The position numbers were made by a program, and so were the translations under genes. This document shows, in pieces, positions 1-12,100 of a stretch of DNA of 64,000 nt; positions within the stretch are counted from its first letter, which is position 1, and every line of letters begins with the position of its first letter. Source of the stretch: Setaria digitata (taxonomy: Eukaryota > Nematoda > Chromadorea > Rhabditida > Setariidae); contig RCAB01000031.1 in the NCBI GenBank assembly GCA_003640385.1, positions 1 to 64,000 on the forward strand, given 5' to 3'. Under the pieces are notes generated by a model. The model searched no databases, was not told the DNA's origin, and saw only the letters and a program-made list of their open reading frames with translations.

Positions 1-1
1 T

Positions 2-663
2 GATGATCAGTCACTCTTCGAGACTCTCGTCCTTTTCGCTCAGCTTGAAACGTCACTTACTGTAAGCTTTTAGCAAATCTTGTTTTTATTGTGAGTTGCA
101 TAGCTATCAAATGACTATTGTGCACAAATCACTCAACTGTTTTCAAACTAATCTATTTCTTACGTCTAGAAGTTGTAAAATAAACAGCAGCAGTAATTAA
201 CTATTGACCAAGAAAAAGAAGCATAAGATGAGAAATGACTATTAAAATGATATGCAATAAAGAAATAATATAAATAATATTAAACAGCAAATTTCAGCAT
301 TTTAAAACACAAATTATTTTCCCACCAATATTACATTTGAAACTCGAAAAAAAGTGTTCTTTTTTCACATTTCTTAAGAAAAATTTCGAGATTTCGTTCT
401 TACTAGTCTAACTAAATCTCTTCTTTTAGCTTAAAATACAACTAAAATAACAATAACTTTTCAAGTGGCTTTAGTATACACACCATCAAAAGCATATTTA
501 CTGAAATTGCCGGCAGTCTTTTTTCAGTCTTACGAACTTTCAAATGGATGATCGACGATTACATTTTATTGCTTATTTCCATTCCTATCATGAACTGCTG
601 TATATTTTACAGGCCTTTCTTTCTAGGAAAAAATTTGCATTAAGTAGCAATAGGAGCAGATGA
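2..663 (+). CDS. Candidate C-terminal exons of an unidentified gene cut by the left edge
   Basis: Frame 2 is open from base 2 to 61 (20 codons, including DDQSLFETLVLFAQLETSLT) and stops at a good donor, GTAAGC at 62. A downstream exon from 613 follows an acceptor ending TTTTACAG. It stays in phase, encodes AFLSRKKFALSSNRSR and stops at 661-663. The first piece is less AT-rich than the surrounding DNA and both other forward frames are closed. I do not recognise the protein. It could equally be chance, because only about 36 codons are visible. Confidence 0.25.
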
Positions 664-3256
664 TGATGAATTCTCGTTAAATACGACTCCAACACACGTA
701 AGGTGGATCACTGGTTATATTCGAGAATGATAGATTAGATATTACTGGATCAATAGTCATGTCCCGGAATGATAGCTTACAATTTTTCCGACCTGTTTTC
801 ATTGAGAAAATTTTTAAATAATTAAATTTTTAGCGAAATGTGAGAATGATAATTGTCTGACAGAAAACTGACTATAAACTAGCCAGTGCAGTGTTAACGT
901 CTAATCAAGCTGTTAATTTTAGCAAGCTAGAGGTTTTCTCTTTTGCTGACGATCAGATGAACGAATATTTGGTGAGCTTCATCAACTGTGACTGAAAATG
1001 GTTGTGAACAAAAACTTTTTACTGACTGGAAATTTTAATTACTCAAGCTATATCAAGTATGAAGATAGAAGAGAAAAAAAAAAAAAACAAAGAGCATCAT
1101 ATTTAGTGGAATTCCATCTTATCTAAGAAACAAAAAGAAAAAAGTATGGACAGACAATTTTTTATTTGGAAAAAAACAAAACTATATGAATTGATGCCGG
1201 AAAAAGGGTGGTCACAAATAAATAAGAAAAAGACTGTTTTGGAACTCCAAATACACAATATTTTGATAATTTACAGATCTTTTGACTATTTTCGTTGAAG
1301 GTACCATTGAAATAGAAATATTATAACTATCTTGCTTTAAATGACGATTTTTATTAACTTAGTGGACTTTAATAGTTAATTCATTCACTGGACTGATTAC
1401 ATCTTAGTTTGATTTCATAGCCGTTTCATTTACATCTTCAGTATGAATTTTAAGGATTGAAACCTTCTGGGGAAGAAATATATTGGTAAAGTTTTAAAAA
1501 ACAATTGAAAAAATTAGCAATGTTCAGAACAAAGTTTTGATAAGTCAAAAAAAAAAGCAATTAATTTCCAAAAGATACTAACTGACTGAAAATTCATTGA
1601 CAGCTAAATGTCGTTTACCAGTAACTACTGAAATCGCCAGAATACTTAAACAATGAAGTTCGATTCAAAGAGACGACTACTTAGTATTGAAATCTTCTCT
1701 TTCATTTTCCAAAAACTTCCTGCTTGTGTTGAATACGTATCAGGACTAATAATGATATGACTGATAAATTTCTCTTTACTATATTCCACATCCCAGGAAA
1801 GCAAAATTATGTTTAACAAGAATAAACAGTTGATATACGATGCCGGACGTGTAAAATGTCATTCAAGGTGAATCTATTGGACTTCGAGAATGAAATAACG
1901 ATTTCCTCTCAAAGACGGAACTTACACATCACTTTAAGCGTACAAACATTCGCTCCCAACACAATTTCATCTTAATAGTCTACATTTCAGGTTAGTTAGC
2001 TATGTCCAGCTACCTTACCACTGTAAAAATTGCTGCGAACTAGGAAATTTTGGAGAGAAGCTGCCCGCTGTTGGAACTATTTCTGCGTTTTTCAAATTGT
2101 TCATTATGTAAGTAAATTATGCAAAGTGAAACAAAAATAAAAAATTTATTTTTAAACCACCCGTAACAGGAAGAAGTGGTATTTGACAGTCCAAAATAAG
2201 GGAAAAAAAAAAAAGAAAAACAAAACAACATAATGCAGTAACAACGTTTGTAAACTATGGAAATCTTCGCAGTTGAGAAAAAAAAAGGAAAAATTAATAA
2301 GGTTAGGATTTCTTTTCCTAAACAAATTTACTTGGTAATAGTAACTGGGATGTATCAGTAATGAAAAAAAAAAAAAAAAGTTATAACAAAGGCAAACAAT
2401 GTTTGAAAACAATTTTAAAAAATACAAAATAAATGCACGAAAAATGTTGATTATGCGATTTATATAAGGCCAAAAACCTTGCTGAGCAAACTCGAAAAAA
2501 TAATAAGTTCACTTGAGTCGGCATCAGAAAAATATAGAGTTTTGCTGCATTTTGCCATCGACAGAGAGCTTACATTATAGAAATCCTTTTAAACGGTTAA
2601 AAATGGACGAAGAAAAGGCATTTAAATCACAGTTTTAGAAGCAGGAACCTTGTAAAAACTAACGTTAAAGAATATATCAAATATTGTATATAACAAATTC
2701 TGGAGAAATAAAATTAGTTAACATTTAAGCAACAAACTCCATCAATTTAACTTCCAATTCAACTTTTAAATGCAATCAAAATTAGCTGGAAATCCTAAGT
2801 TTTGTTATTACCACAGGCCTCTACAGATCTGCTTCACTGATTGGTCTCACAAAGATTTAAAAAACTAAATTTGATTTTCATACATGGGATGACAAAATCT
2901 TCATACGGGTCAGTCAAATACATGAGGCTATACATCAATGTTATAAGTATTAATTAATTTTCTTAATCACAACTAACTTGTCCTAATAAACTTATACGAG
3001 CTTCATTTTTCTTAAGGACGATTCATCTGCTAAATTTCTTGACTATATCCATTACTCTGGAATGTATTTTAGCTCTCTGAAATGTGAAGTGTGACTTTTC
3101 ACCCCAAGACATATTACTATGCAAGAAAATGATTATAACACAAGTTAGGGATTTTTTAAGCGCTAAAAATAGAACTACTCAAAATAGAGACATGATAAAA
3201 AACTTAAACAAATAAAATGAAACACGACAGCAAATTAGTTGCCAATCCTAACGTCG
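664..3256. other. AT-rich noncoding stretch, no gene recognised
   Basis: I see no supported exon on either strand. The stretch lies downstream of the minus-strand DENND6 stop codon and probably holds that gene's 3' UTR. Poly(A) runs of 10-17 bases occur at about 1075-1087, 2205-2220 and 2364-2380. The short minus-strand open frames at 2040-2427 are phenylalanine-rich readings of these poly(A) tracts. Confidence 0.6.
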
Positions 3257-6200
3257 TTAAAAACAATCTCTTAAAGAGCCATTTGAGAGCAATACTGACT
3301 TCAAATCATCATCGACAGATGCCAAAATAGAAGAAATCTGTGACTGCAACCGAATTCGAGAGCTTTCAGATGACTCGTCCAAATTTTGGATGCGATCATT
3401 TAATTTTAGGACGAGATCAACGACTTCAACCTGTGGACGTTTGTGAAGTGCTTCTCTGCTGAAATCGGCACTGCAGAGCATCTAAAATTAAATATTTGTG
3501 GATTTCGACTTATCTCACTATTTGCAAAAAATATGCTATGAACCAACAGCAACAAATAAAATCAGTAATATTTAATGACAAACACACTTCTAGATGCAAA
3601 AGACGTAACTGCTTTTCCAAATCAGCCTTTCTGCGAGTTAGCCAATCTTGAAAGTTTAGTGAAGTTGTAAATTTCTGATACAGACCTAAAATAGGCATAT
3701 CAATTTAACCGTTTTTAGCTATTTCACGTTTTTTTTTTGAACTTTTATTCAACATTTGCAGATTGTTAGTTAAGCTTAGGAATTTAATTGTTTAAAAAAA
3801 AAAGAATTACCTCGCCAATCACCTCTGATGCCTGATGTCTGCGTAATTCTTGTTTCATCCAAGGCAGAAAAGAAATTGTCCACTACAAACGGATAAATTT
3901 GGGGAACATTCTGAAAAGAAATATACAAAGGAAATTAAATATCATGCTGAAAGGGAAGTAAAGAAGGAAACCGGTTGTGTATCTACACTTTTTGAACTAT
4001 AAGTACAAATCTTTTCATAAATTTTAAAAAATTCGACGACTTAATGAAAAAAAAAAAAAAAAAACAATACATTCTGCAAAAAATACTTTAAAAGGTGACA
4101 AATGTTTTTTTAGCGGCATTAATGATGAAACATAGTTCTCTAAGGGCATCATGAAATTCTGCGTTAAGTCAAGTATTCGTCGCTGTAATTCTGCTCCATT
4201 TGTATTATATGAATTGTTGGATTTTAGAGCACCCTTGAAAAGCGTTTTATCCTTTTGAAGGAACATCTTGTACTGACTAAATAAACCATATTTCGTCTCA
4301 AGAATACGTTTATTCCAAACTTTTCTGCAAAATTAACGATGACTAACATGTCAGTCGAGAAAAGATATCTAAAAATTGATTATTGAAAAAGGTAAATAGA
4401 AATGATGAAAAAAATGGATAACAAACCAAAAATAAAAACAACATATTTTATATATACATATATAAATATAAATATATATATATAAGAATATATATATAAA
4501 ATATATATATAAGAAGAAGGACGAAATGTTTCAAAAATCATGAAGTGTTGTGTAAGTTAAGCGCATTCACCATTACTGTAACGCTCAATATGTTCTTTGA
4601 ATTGCTACTTGTTTAAAGGCTTCCAGCATGTTAAAAACAAAATATTTCCCACTGCAAGGACCAAAATTTCACACACTTCCTTTTCCCTCCAACAACAGTT
4701 TGTTGCTCTTCTGAAGGAACCAAGCGAATAATATGCGGCCAGTTTTGGAAAATTTTTGCAAAGAACGGATTGGTTACTCCGAGAATTACATCTGGCCTGT
4801 AAAATGTAATTCAAAACCGAAAAGAAATAAATTACTGTCTTCATTATCTTGAAATATCTCAACTATTTTTTCATTTAGCAAAATCCTAAATACTTCTAAT
4901 CGGTTAAGGAAAACAAGCACCATGGATTAGTCTTTGATGAATATTCTCGAAATTCAGCATCATGGATGGTAAAGAAAGGTCGATAATCACTGGCATATCT
5001 AAAACTGCATACTAGAAAATGATGAAAATAAAAAAAAAATAATAAGTATTTGGAAATATGAGAAGGTAACTGCTATGGAACACATTCTGCATATGAATAC
5101 CTTAAAGGCCATATCAAAGAAATAAGAGACTGCACGAAATTAGAACATTCCGACGGATTTTGAGCTAGAACCACGATTGGCTGAAATAGCACATTTTCAA
5201 TTCTAGATATTTCATCTTCAAGTTAATCTAGTCTTGTCCAAAATAATTCACTTGCAGAGTGCAGCCTAACAGCACGACGATATCAGCAGAAATATGATTA
5301 AGAAACACCGAAAATTACACGAAAAGGTATCATAAATTACCTCTCCAGTTAATACTAATTCCCATAATAACTGTACATGATTAACAACAAATATTAAATT
5401 CCTGAAATAAGATTGTTTAAATGACATAAGGAAATTCCCAATTTACTCAGAAATAGATATGGCCTGACTTAAAATTCGTATATGTAAAATTTTAACATTT
5501 AATTCATCTAGGAAAAATGGTAGGAAGAAAAGAAAACTGGAACTTACTCAACAAGATTCGATTTATTTATTATAGATAATAATACTGGATTTGTGCTCGG
5601 TGACATCAACTAAAAATACGCAGAAATGTATGAATAACGAATTTTTATTCCTATATTTTTTAGCAGTGACCAGCAGTGTTTTAAGCTCGTTATAAATTAT
5701 TTGCAGATTTAAAAAATGAATCAGAATTTCTACCTTTCCGTTAAATCAGCGCTCGATTTCAACCATTTACATGATAAACTTACTTTAACATCCATAAGAT
5801 AACTTCTTTGGGGTGAATATATGTCAATTTGGCATGGAATCCGACAATGTATTAGATTTCCCATCAATGGTAAACAAAGCACAATACCAGGACTCGGAAC
5901 TGACCACTGATCAATATGATGGCAAGCTAAAAAGAAAATGCAAGTAACTACAAGAGAAAAAGGAGGGTCGGTCTGTCGAACTGTTACACTTGCTGCTGGT
6001 ATAAAAAAATCTTTTTTGACACGTCAATATACAGCTCCAAGTAAGCAGTTATAACGGATAATGCAATTCTTAATATGAACATCACAGCTAAGGAAGAATA
6101 AAAAACTGAAAATATGAACAGATTTTGAAATTCAGTGATTAATCTTATAGCAGTTCAACTTTAATTTCACCTGCTTCGATCGCTGGTTCGCCGGAATCGA

Positions 6201-7219
6201 AAAAGCCCTGTGCAATCACACCGACAGCAAGCGAAAACAAATCAAAAAGAGGTAACACTGTTAGTAAAACAAGACTCTGCAAATAATAACCTTATATAAT
6301 TATTCAAGGAGAAATATACCTGATAATGATTTCTATGAAGTATTTAAAATATTGAAATTTTAATGAAACAAACCTTTTGAAAATAACCGCGCGGTAAAGA
6401 AGAATCTTTCTTTTGCCTATAAATCAAATCAAGCGTAAGAAACACGTCGGTAACGAGCAAACGAAATATCAGTTGAAGACATAGCAGATCTTCAATTTAA
6501 AAAAATAATTGAGATTTTGAGATAACTTTATTTGGAGACTGCAGTGTCATCAAGAATAAGAAAAATGAAACAAACCTGGAATGAACAAACCCATAAAAGT
6601 ACTGTGGATCGACATCAATAGCTGCTGGAACCCGTTCCGAATACATTCCATACTCCGATAAATTAGAACAAGTAGACGATCGACGTATTCGAAAGTGAAA
6701 GTTAGTGTCACGTGCCATGCCACTATTTGAATCAGGAAATGATAAATAACATATACTACTTTTTTCGTTGACAGTCAACTGTGCATCACCGGGATAAACT
6801 ACCTGGAAGACAGATGAATAATTCCCTTTAACATAGAATAAAACTTACTGAGCATTTCTATGTGGTATTTGAAAATTTCGGTAAATTATTATGCAAGAAA
6901 AAAATCTCCCAATCTGAGATTGGAACTTTACACTTCCACATTTTAAAATATGAAAAAGCATAGAAAATTCTGAAGTTACAAAACCAATTCAGAAAATGAA
7001 CCAGCATATTTGGATCCTTGTGGATAAAAACTCGACTCCTTTATTTCTACTACCTTCGATTTGATTTCTAATTAAATAAAGCTAGGAAGTAGATCTGAAT
7101 GGAATATTTACCTCAATTGACTGTCCTAATTCAAGATCGAATGTCACCACACAGATACAATAGACCCAACGGCCAAATTTTTCCCAAGGTGGCGTATCGA
7201 ACACTTCCATATCACTCAT
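3257..7219 (-). CDS. DENND6: DENN domain-containing protein 6 (DENND6/FAM116 family)
   Basis: Proteins of this family act as guanine-nucleotide exchange factors for Rab14 in endosomal recycling (known for human DENND6A). Exons on the minus strand are 7219-7112, 6802-6576, 6416-6374, 6276-6171, 5926-5784, 5609-5548, 5401-5341, 5180-5101, 4998-4921, 4796-4677, 4324-4087, 3910-3811, 3685-3588 and 3481-3257. All joins keep phase and give 562 aa, against about 600 in vertebrates, with a shorter N-terminus. Recognisable family blocks are [19 protein letters not shown] near residue 12, [66 protein letters not shown] and, near the end, [14 protein letters not shown]. They run in the same order as in vertebrate DENND6. 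The ATG at 7219 is the first in frame after an acceptor-like TTTATCAG at 7238. An AT satellite sits in the intron at 4325-4676. Confidence 0.93.
4443..4512. repeat. AT-rich microsatellite in a DENND6 intron
   Basis: Interrupted TA/ATA repeats run for about 70 bases inside the intron at 4325-4676. It is simple-sequence DNA with no other signal. Confidence 0.8.
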
Positions 7220-9090
7220 GTCGTTGAGATCGGCCTACTGATAAACACTGACTGATAACAGAATAATCACTCCTCTGCTGTCAGCGAAATTCAGCAAATT
7301 GGTACACCACAGTGATTATCTTTATATTGCGTCTGTTATGCATGACGAAAAGTGCAAACTCTGTATAATTTCTAAAATTTAAGAAATTTTCCGGAATGAA
7401 AAATCCTTGGCATTAAATCCGAACATATCACGAATCATTTGGCTTATGAAATGATTCGCAAAAATATCCTGAATATTTGACTGCAAGAAGACTGGTTGAT
7501 ACTACATTATCATGACAATGAAGACTGATAAAAAAAAAAACTACAGTGATGAAAAAGGGAACAATATGAATTAAACAAATATTGCAGGAGATTGAGAAAA
7601 TATGTAGATGTCAATCCCGACAGTTAAGGATGGCGAGATTGAGATCGACAAAGGTATATGTTGCAAGGAAAGAAACAATACTAGTCTAGGTTTGACCAAG
7701 TTGAGTTAACTACGGACGGGTCAGTTATTGGCCGGGTTCAGGTGCGATTTGCAGCATTTTCTTACATAACACTTACCGAGTTTGGCCTGTGGACACGGTG
7801 GTACATGTTTGTGTAGTTGATTTGTAAGTTCAAGACTGAAGATAGTTCCCTAAATTAGTGTAGTGTAATGTTTCTGGTAACATATTAGGTGTTTTAATCA
7901 AGTCCAGAAGCCTTCTACTGCGCTACTACATATTGGCTGTTGTAGTGATAAAATTTATGTAGTTTTGCTACTGTTATATTAAAGTCACATTTAATAATGT
8001 ATGCCACGTGATTACACCACATTTATTGATATGATATATGTCGTCATTTTTAATTACTGTTGAATATATAGTATGTCTAATATGAATGACACTTCGAAAA
8101 AAAAAAAAAAAGGTAGTCCTGCTGATGTTGTTGTAACTGTTTGGAAAGGTAAATGATGTTTGGTAAATAACGATACATTAGGTTAATGGGACAGAAGAAA
8201 GGAAGGAAGAGAGAGAGAAGAAAAAAAGAAAAACTTGTTTTGGAATATCAGTTTGAAATTGTCCATGAAATATGGCACTGTTACTGTTTCCTGCAAACGA
8301 CTGTTGAGTCAGGAAGTAACGGTAGGGATGAGGGGAATAATGGAAGGAGCATTGATTGTCCGGTATATTCCTGAAAAATGCGGAGACATTTCATGAGTAC
8401 CGCTCCTTTCCAGTTCTCAATCGCAAACAACAGTAGTGATCAACCTCTTGTTGTTCATCACATTCCGAAACACACCCCATACTTCTTTCCACTTTTCAAT
8501 CATAGTGATAGACAATGAAGGAAACAGAATTACGGTTATTGACCGGACATCGGGGAATGATATTGTTGATTGTAGCTGGAGTATATTTTTCCTGTAATGA
8601 AAGAGAAAGAAGAGGAGAGGAAGAACGGAAGGGTTGACACGTCACATGGGTAGTTTCAAAGGCTAATCTCTCCAAATGACATCTGAATATGGACCAAAGC
8701 ACAAAATGTTGTAGAGGTGTAGTCATATAAATGTGTTTTAAAAGAAATATAAAGCTAGAGGTTGTAAAGTATTTCTTAATTTCCATTCTCTGATTATATG
8801 ATTATTGATTGCATCATTTTGAAATGATTTAATCGGGAATGAATGAATGGGATTGCCTTTTATAATTGCTGAATTATTCATTCAAACTCCCCTGGTTTTT
8901 TCTCAGTTTCCTTATTCCTTGGTTTCGGGTCGTTAATCTAGAACCTTTTAGCTTTTCATTTTTATCAATTTTATGCCATTCTGTTATAATACATTGATGG
9001 ATTTGATTTAGCCCTGTTATTTCACGAATGCTAATTTCATTCGTATCCCTTCTTTTAAGCAGTTTCCAGCTTTCTGCTTTCTTTTTCAGT
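7220..9090. promoter_or_regulatory. Shared upstream region of DENND6 (minus) and the FGD-type GEF (plus)
   Basis: These 1.9 kb separate two divergently oriented genes and must contain both promoters. Candidate 5' splice acceptors (for a spliced leader or a 5' UTR intron) are TTTATCAG on the minus strand at 7238-7245 and CTTTTTCAG on the plus strand at 9081-9089. The latter is 34 bases before the FGD start. A G/A-rich patch (about 8195-8230, GGAAGGAAGAGAGAGAGAAG) yields short open frames that I regard as noncoding. I see no TATA-like element that I would defend. Confidence 0.5.
9081..9089 (+). promoter_or_regulatory. Candidate trans-splice or 5' UTR splice acceptor of the FGD gene
   Basis: CTTTTTCAG matches the nematode 3' splice consensus and lies 34 bases upstream of the chosen ATG at 9124. 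No coding exon is visible upstream, so a spliced leader or noncoding first exon could join here. This is inference. Confidence 0.45.
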
Positions 9091-9123
9091 TTCGATTTTA
9101 CCTAATGGTCATTGGTTAAATCT

Positions 9124-12100
9124 ATGCACGAAGTTAGCCAAATCTCGCAATTGAATGTAAATGTTAAGCAGATATGTGCTCGGCTTGAACATGATCAGAC
9201 GTCTGGGAGTGCTATGGTTAAAAAACTTTCGCCCTGTAGTAACATTAGTAAGTTAGCTTCCTATTATTTTAGCTATTATTACAAGTATTTAACATTTTAG
9301 CTCTTTGCATAAATGCAAATGATCGATTTATTAAGTAGTTATTGAATTTGATTGGTGCCGGCTGATCGAGGAGTTATTAATTATTAGCTAGAAGATATCA
9401 GAATTGAAAACAACATTCAACTTTTGGGAAGTAATTTCGAAAATCTTAACAGCGAACGGATTGAAATATGGTTCTAAGGAGTGGTTCTTCAAAGTATGGT
9501 TGATTTCTCAAAAACCTCCAATAAATTGGTTTTAAATGAGTTAAAGTTTTCTTTTTTTGTATCGAGCAGTTGCTAATTTCACTTCGAATAAATTAAAGTT
9601 GATCTTATTTAACTTTTTCTTTTCAGTAGAACAAAGGAAGATACTTTTCGAAGGTCGCAAAATCGGTACTGAGCAAGGTGCATCAAAACTAAAACAGAAG
9701 CCGACTGTGGCAAGGAAGCCATGCACAAGTGTAAGACATTTAAATGGCTGAATCGATTTAGAATTAATGAGAAGCAAAATTAAACTGCAGTTCTGTTTTT
9801 CTGGTATGATAACTTAAATCAAGTAATGATATTATTAAAGAATTAATGGCTTAACTGGGTACGTAATGTATTTCTGTTTTATTTCCGTTACTAGAAGCTG
9901 CAGAAGAAAAAAATTCTTTTTTTTAGAATAGGCGAATTGTCGTACTTTTCTGTCCATTCTGTCTTTTCTAATTTTGCTTCCTTTTGTGTTCCAGCCAACT
10001 CCCATGCTTTCACAGAAGAGTCTAAATATTTTGAATTTAAGCGTCGCTGAAGATGGTCTTTCTCCTATAAATACTTCAAGGTAATTTTTTTGTTGCCTTT
10101 TGTGAAACTGAATAATGAGATACTTGGCACCACTAATAGCACGGAAGAAATATCTTCCTATTTGGAAATCGTAGCCGTTAAGTACACATTCCATGCTTCA
10201 TTACTTTATTCTGCAATTATGTTGGTCATCTTCCATACTTGGCTAGGTATGCACCAAGTTTCTCGTCGGGTGTACTTAGTGCTTTTAATTTCATAGCATC
10301 AAAAACTCACATTAAAAAATTGAAAATTTTCAAACTAGGTTTTCCGACGATAGTCGTACAACCCCTACAAGTTCATGCGCAGCTGTGGATCCACCTGATA
10401 TGCAAAGACATCAAACCAAAGTACGGAGTACAGCTGCTTACTACGATGGCTTGATTGAGAGTGGGCAAATGGCATCACCGACTGTTTTCCGTACTTCGAG
10501 AGATTCGTCATTTGAACAACAAAGGTCTTACTCCGATATTGCAGTTTGTATTTTTTATTTTTTCATTTTTTACCATTGTCTGATTGATCTGCAATTCTTA
10601 TGATATTGCAGCTGTATGAGGTCATCTGTAATTTCGGATGGTTCTTGGTTGGAGCTCCATCACAGAAGTCCGTTGTCTAGTGAAACAGAATCGTTGTGTT
10701 CGGAACAAAATTTTAATTGTTCCAAGACCAAGGTTGAAGATACTAATGAAAAAACATTGGTTGCGGAAGAAAATTTGGTGTTAGATCAAACTTTGTAAGC
10801 TTTTTATTACTTCTAAAGTTAGATTTGCGATCCTTGATTTCTCGGGGAAATCACATTGGATATGCTATGGATTTCACCCTATCAATGATCAAATTTGAGT
10901 GTTTACTTATTCCAATGATACTTTTACGAATGCACGTTAACATTTGGCTTAACTAGTAGTTAACCATTCTTCTGAGCTCCAAGACTCTGATTTCGAAATT
11001 TTATTCGGCGGTAAGTGGAAGGGTCGGTCTTGATCTTCAGAAAAAAAGACGATTAAATCATATTACTTCTGATTCATTTGTTAGTAAGGTTCTGATGTCA
11101 GTTTTCGGAGACAATGTATAGAAATTGAATTAATAAAAGTTTCGTAGTTCTGCTGAATTCGATTCCAGAACTGGACCTCGCGAAACATCAAGTTTTGGAC
11201 AATTACTTCATGCAATTGCAATGGAAGAATTAGAGAACAGTGCTTGCAAAGAATCTGTTACAGAGTAAACTTTGAGCCATTATTAAAGTGACTTGTGTTT
11301 GAAATTGAGTCATGTGACTTCTATTAACCAGTTAATTTACTTCCGAAAAATTGAATGAAGATAGAAACCAGTGTTAGAGTATCTTTTGATATAAAAGATT
11401 CTGTCTTTAAGTTTTATTTGCTCTTTGTTTCTTTAGGATATCTAAGGATGTATTGGTGCATGATTCGGATATTAATGCGAATTCCAAAACAAAAAAGTTA
11501 AAAGTGGCGTCAGGTAGGCAGGTCAGTCTTATTGTGTTCTCGTGAAATAGGTTTGCAATTTCGCTTCTTTGGAAACCAGGAATATCATTCCAGAATTGCG
11601 AGTCGAATTGTGAATTGTTGCTGGCTTACGATTCAGAAGGCACATCTTCCAGGCCTAGTAGTGATGCCTATAGCATAACTAGTACATTTTGTCTTACTAG
11701 TGTAGCAAGTCCGACAAGAAGTTCAGTGGACTGTTCAGCTGTAGACATCGTCTATAATACTGGTTCTCCACAAGAGGTTTTTTTTCTTTCTTTTTCTCGG
11801 AAATTTTGTGAGGGTTGTCCTTGAAGGTTATAACAAGGTACGAATAAAGGTGATCGTTGGAGATTTTACGCAAATAGAAGCCGAATCATTCAGGAACTAT
11901 CAGTGCTATGAATGAATTACAGGATCAGAGGTTGAAAAAGCTTCATTATGCAGCGGTCGAAATTTATACAGTTGAGAAGAAATTTGTCGAACAGTTGGAA
12001 TTTATTGCTGTGGTATTTATTATTTTAATCACAATAAATTTTAATTGGACACTAATTTGTTTCTTTTTCGACTTTGAACACATGGACTGTGATTTTCAGA

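Noticed and set aside
2040..2427. Phenylalanine-rich open frames
   Set aside because: These are readings of poly(A) tracts on the opposite strand, with no domain or splice support.
8186..8374. Lys/Arg/Glu-rich open frame starting MGQKKGRKRERRKK
   Set aside because: It is a translation of a GA-rich low-complexity patch in the shared promoter region, with no start context or partner exons.
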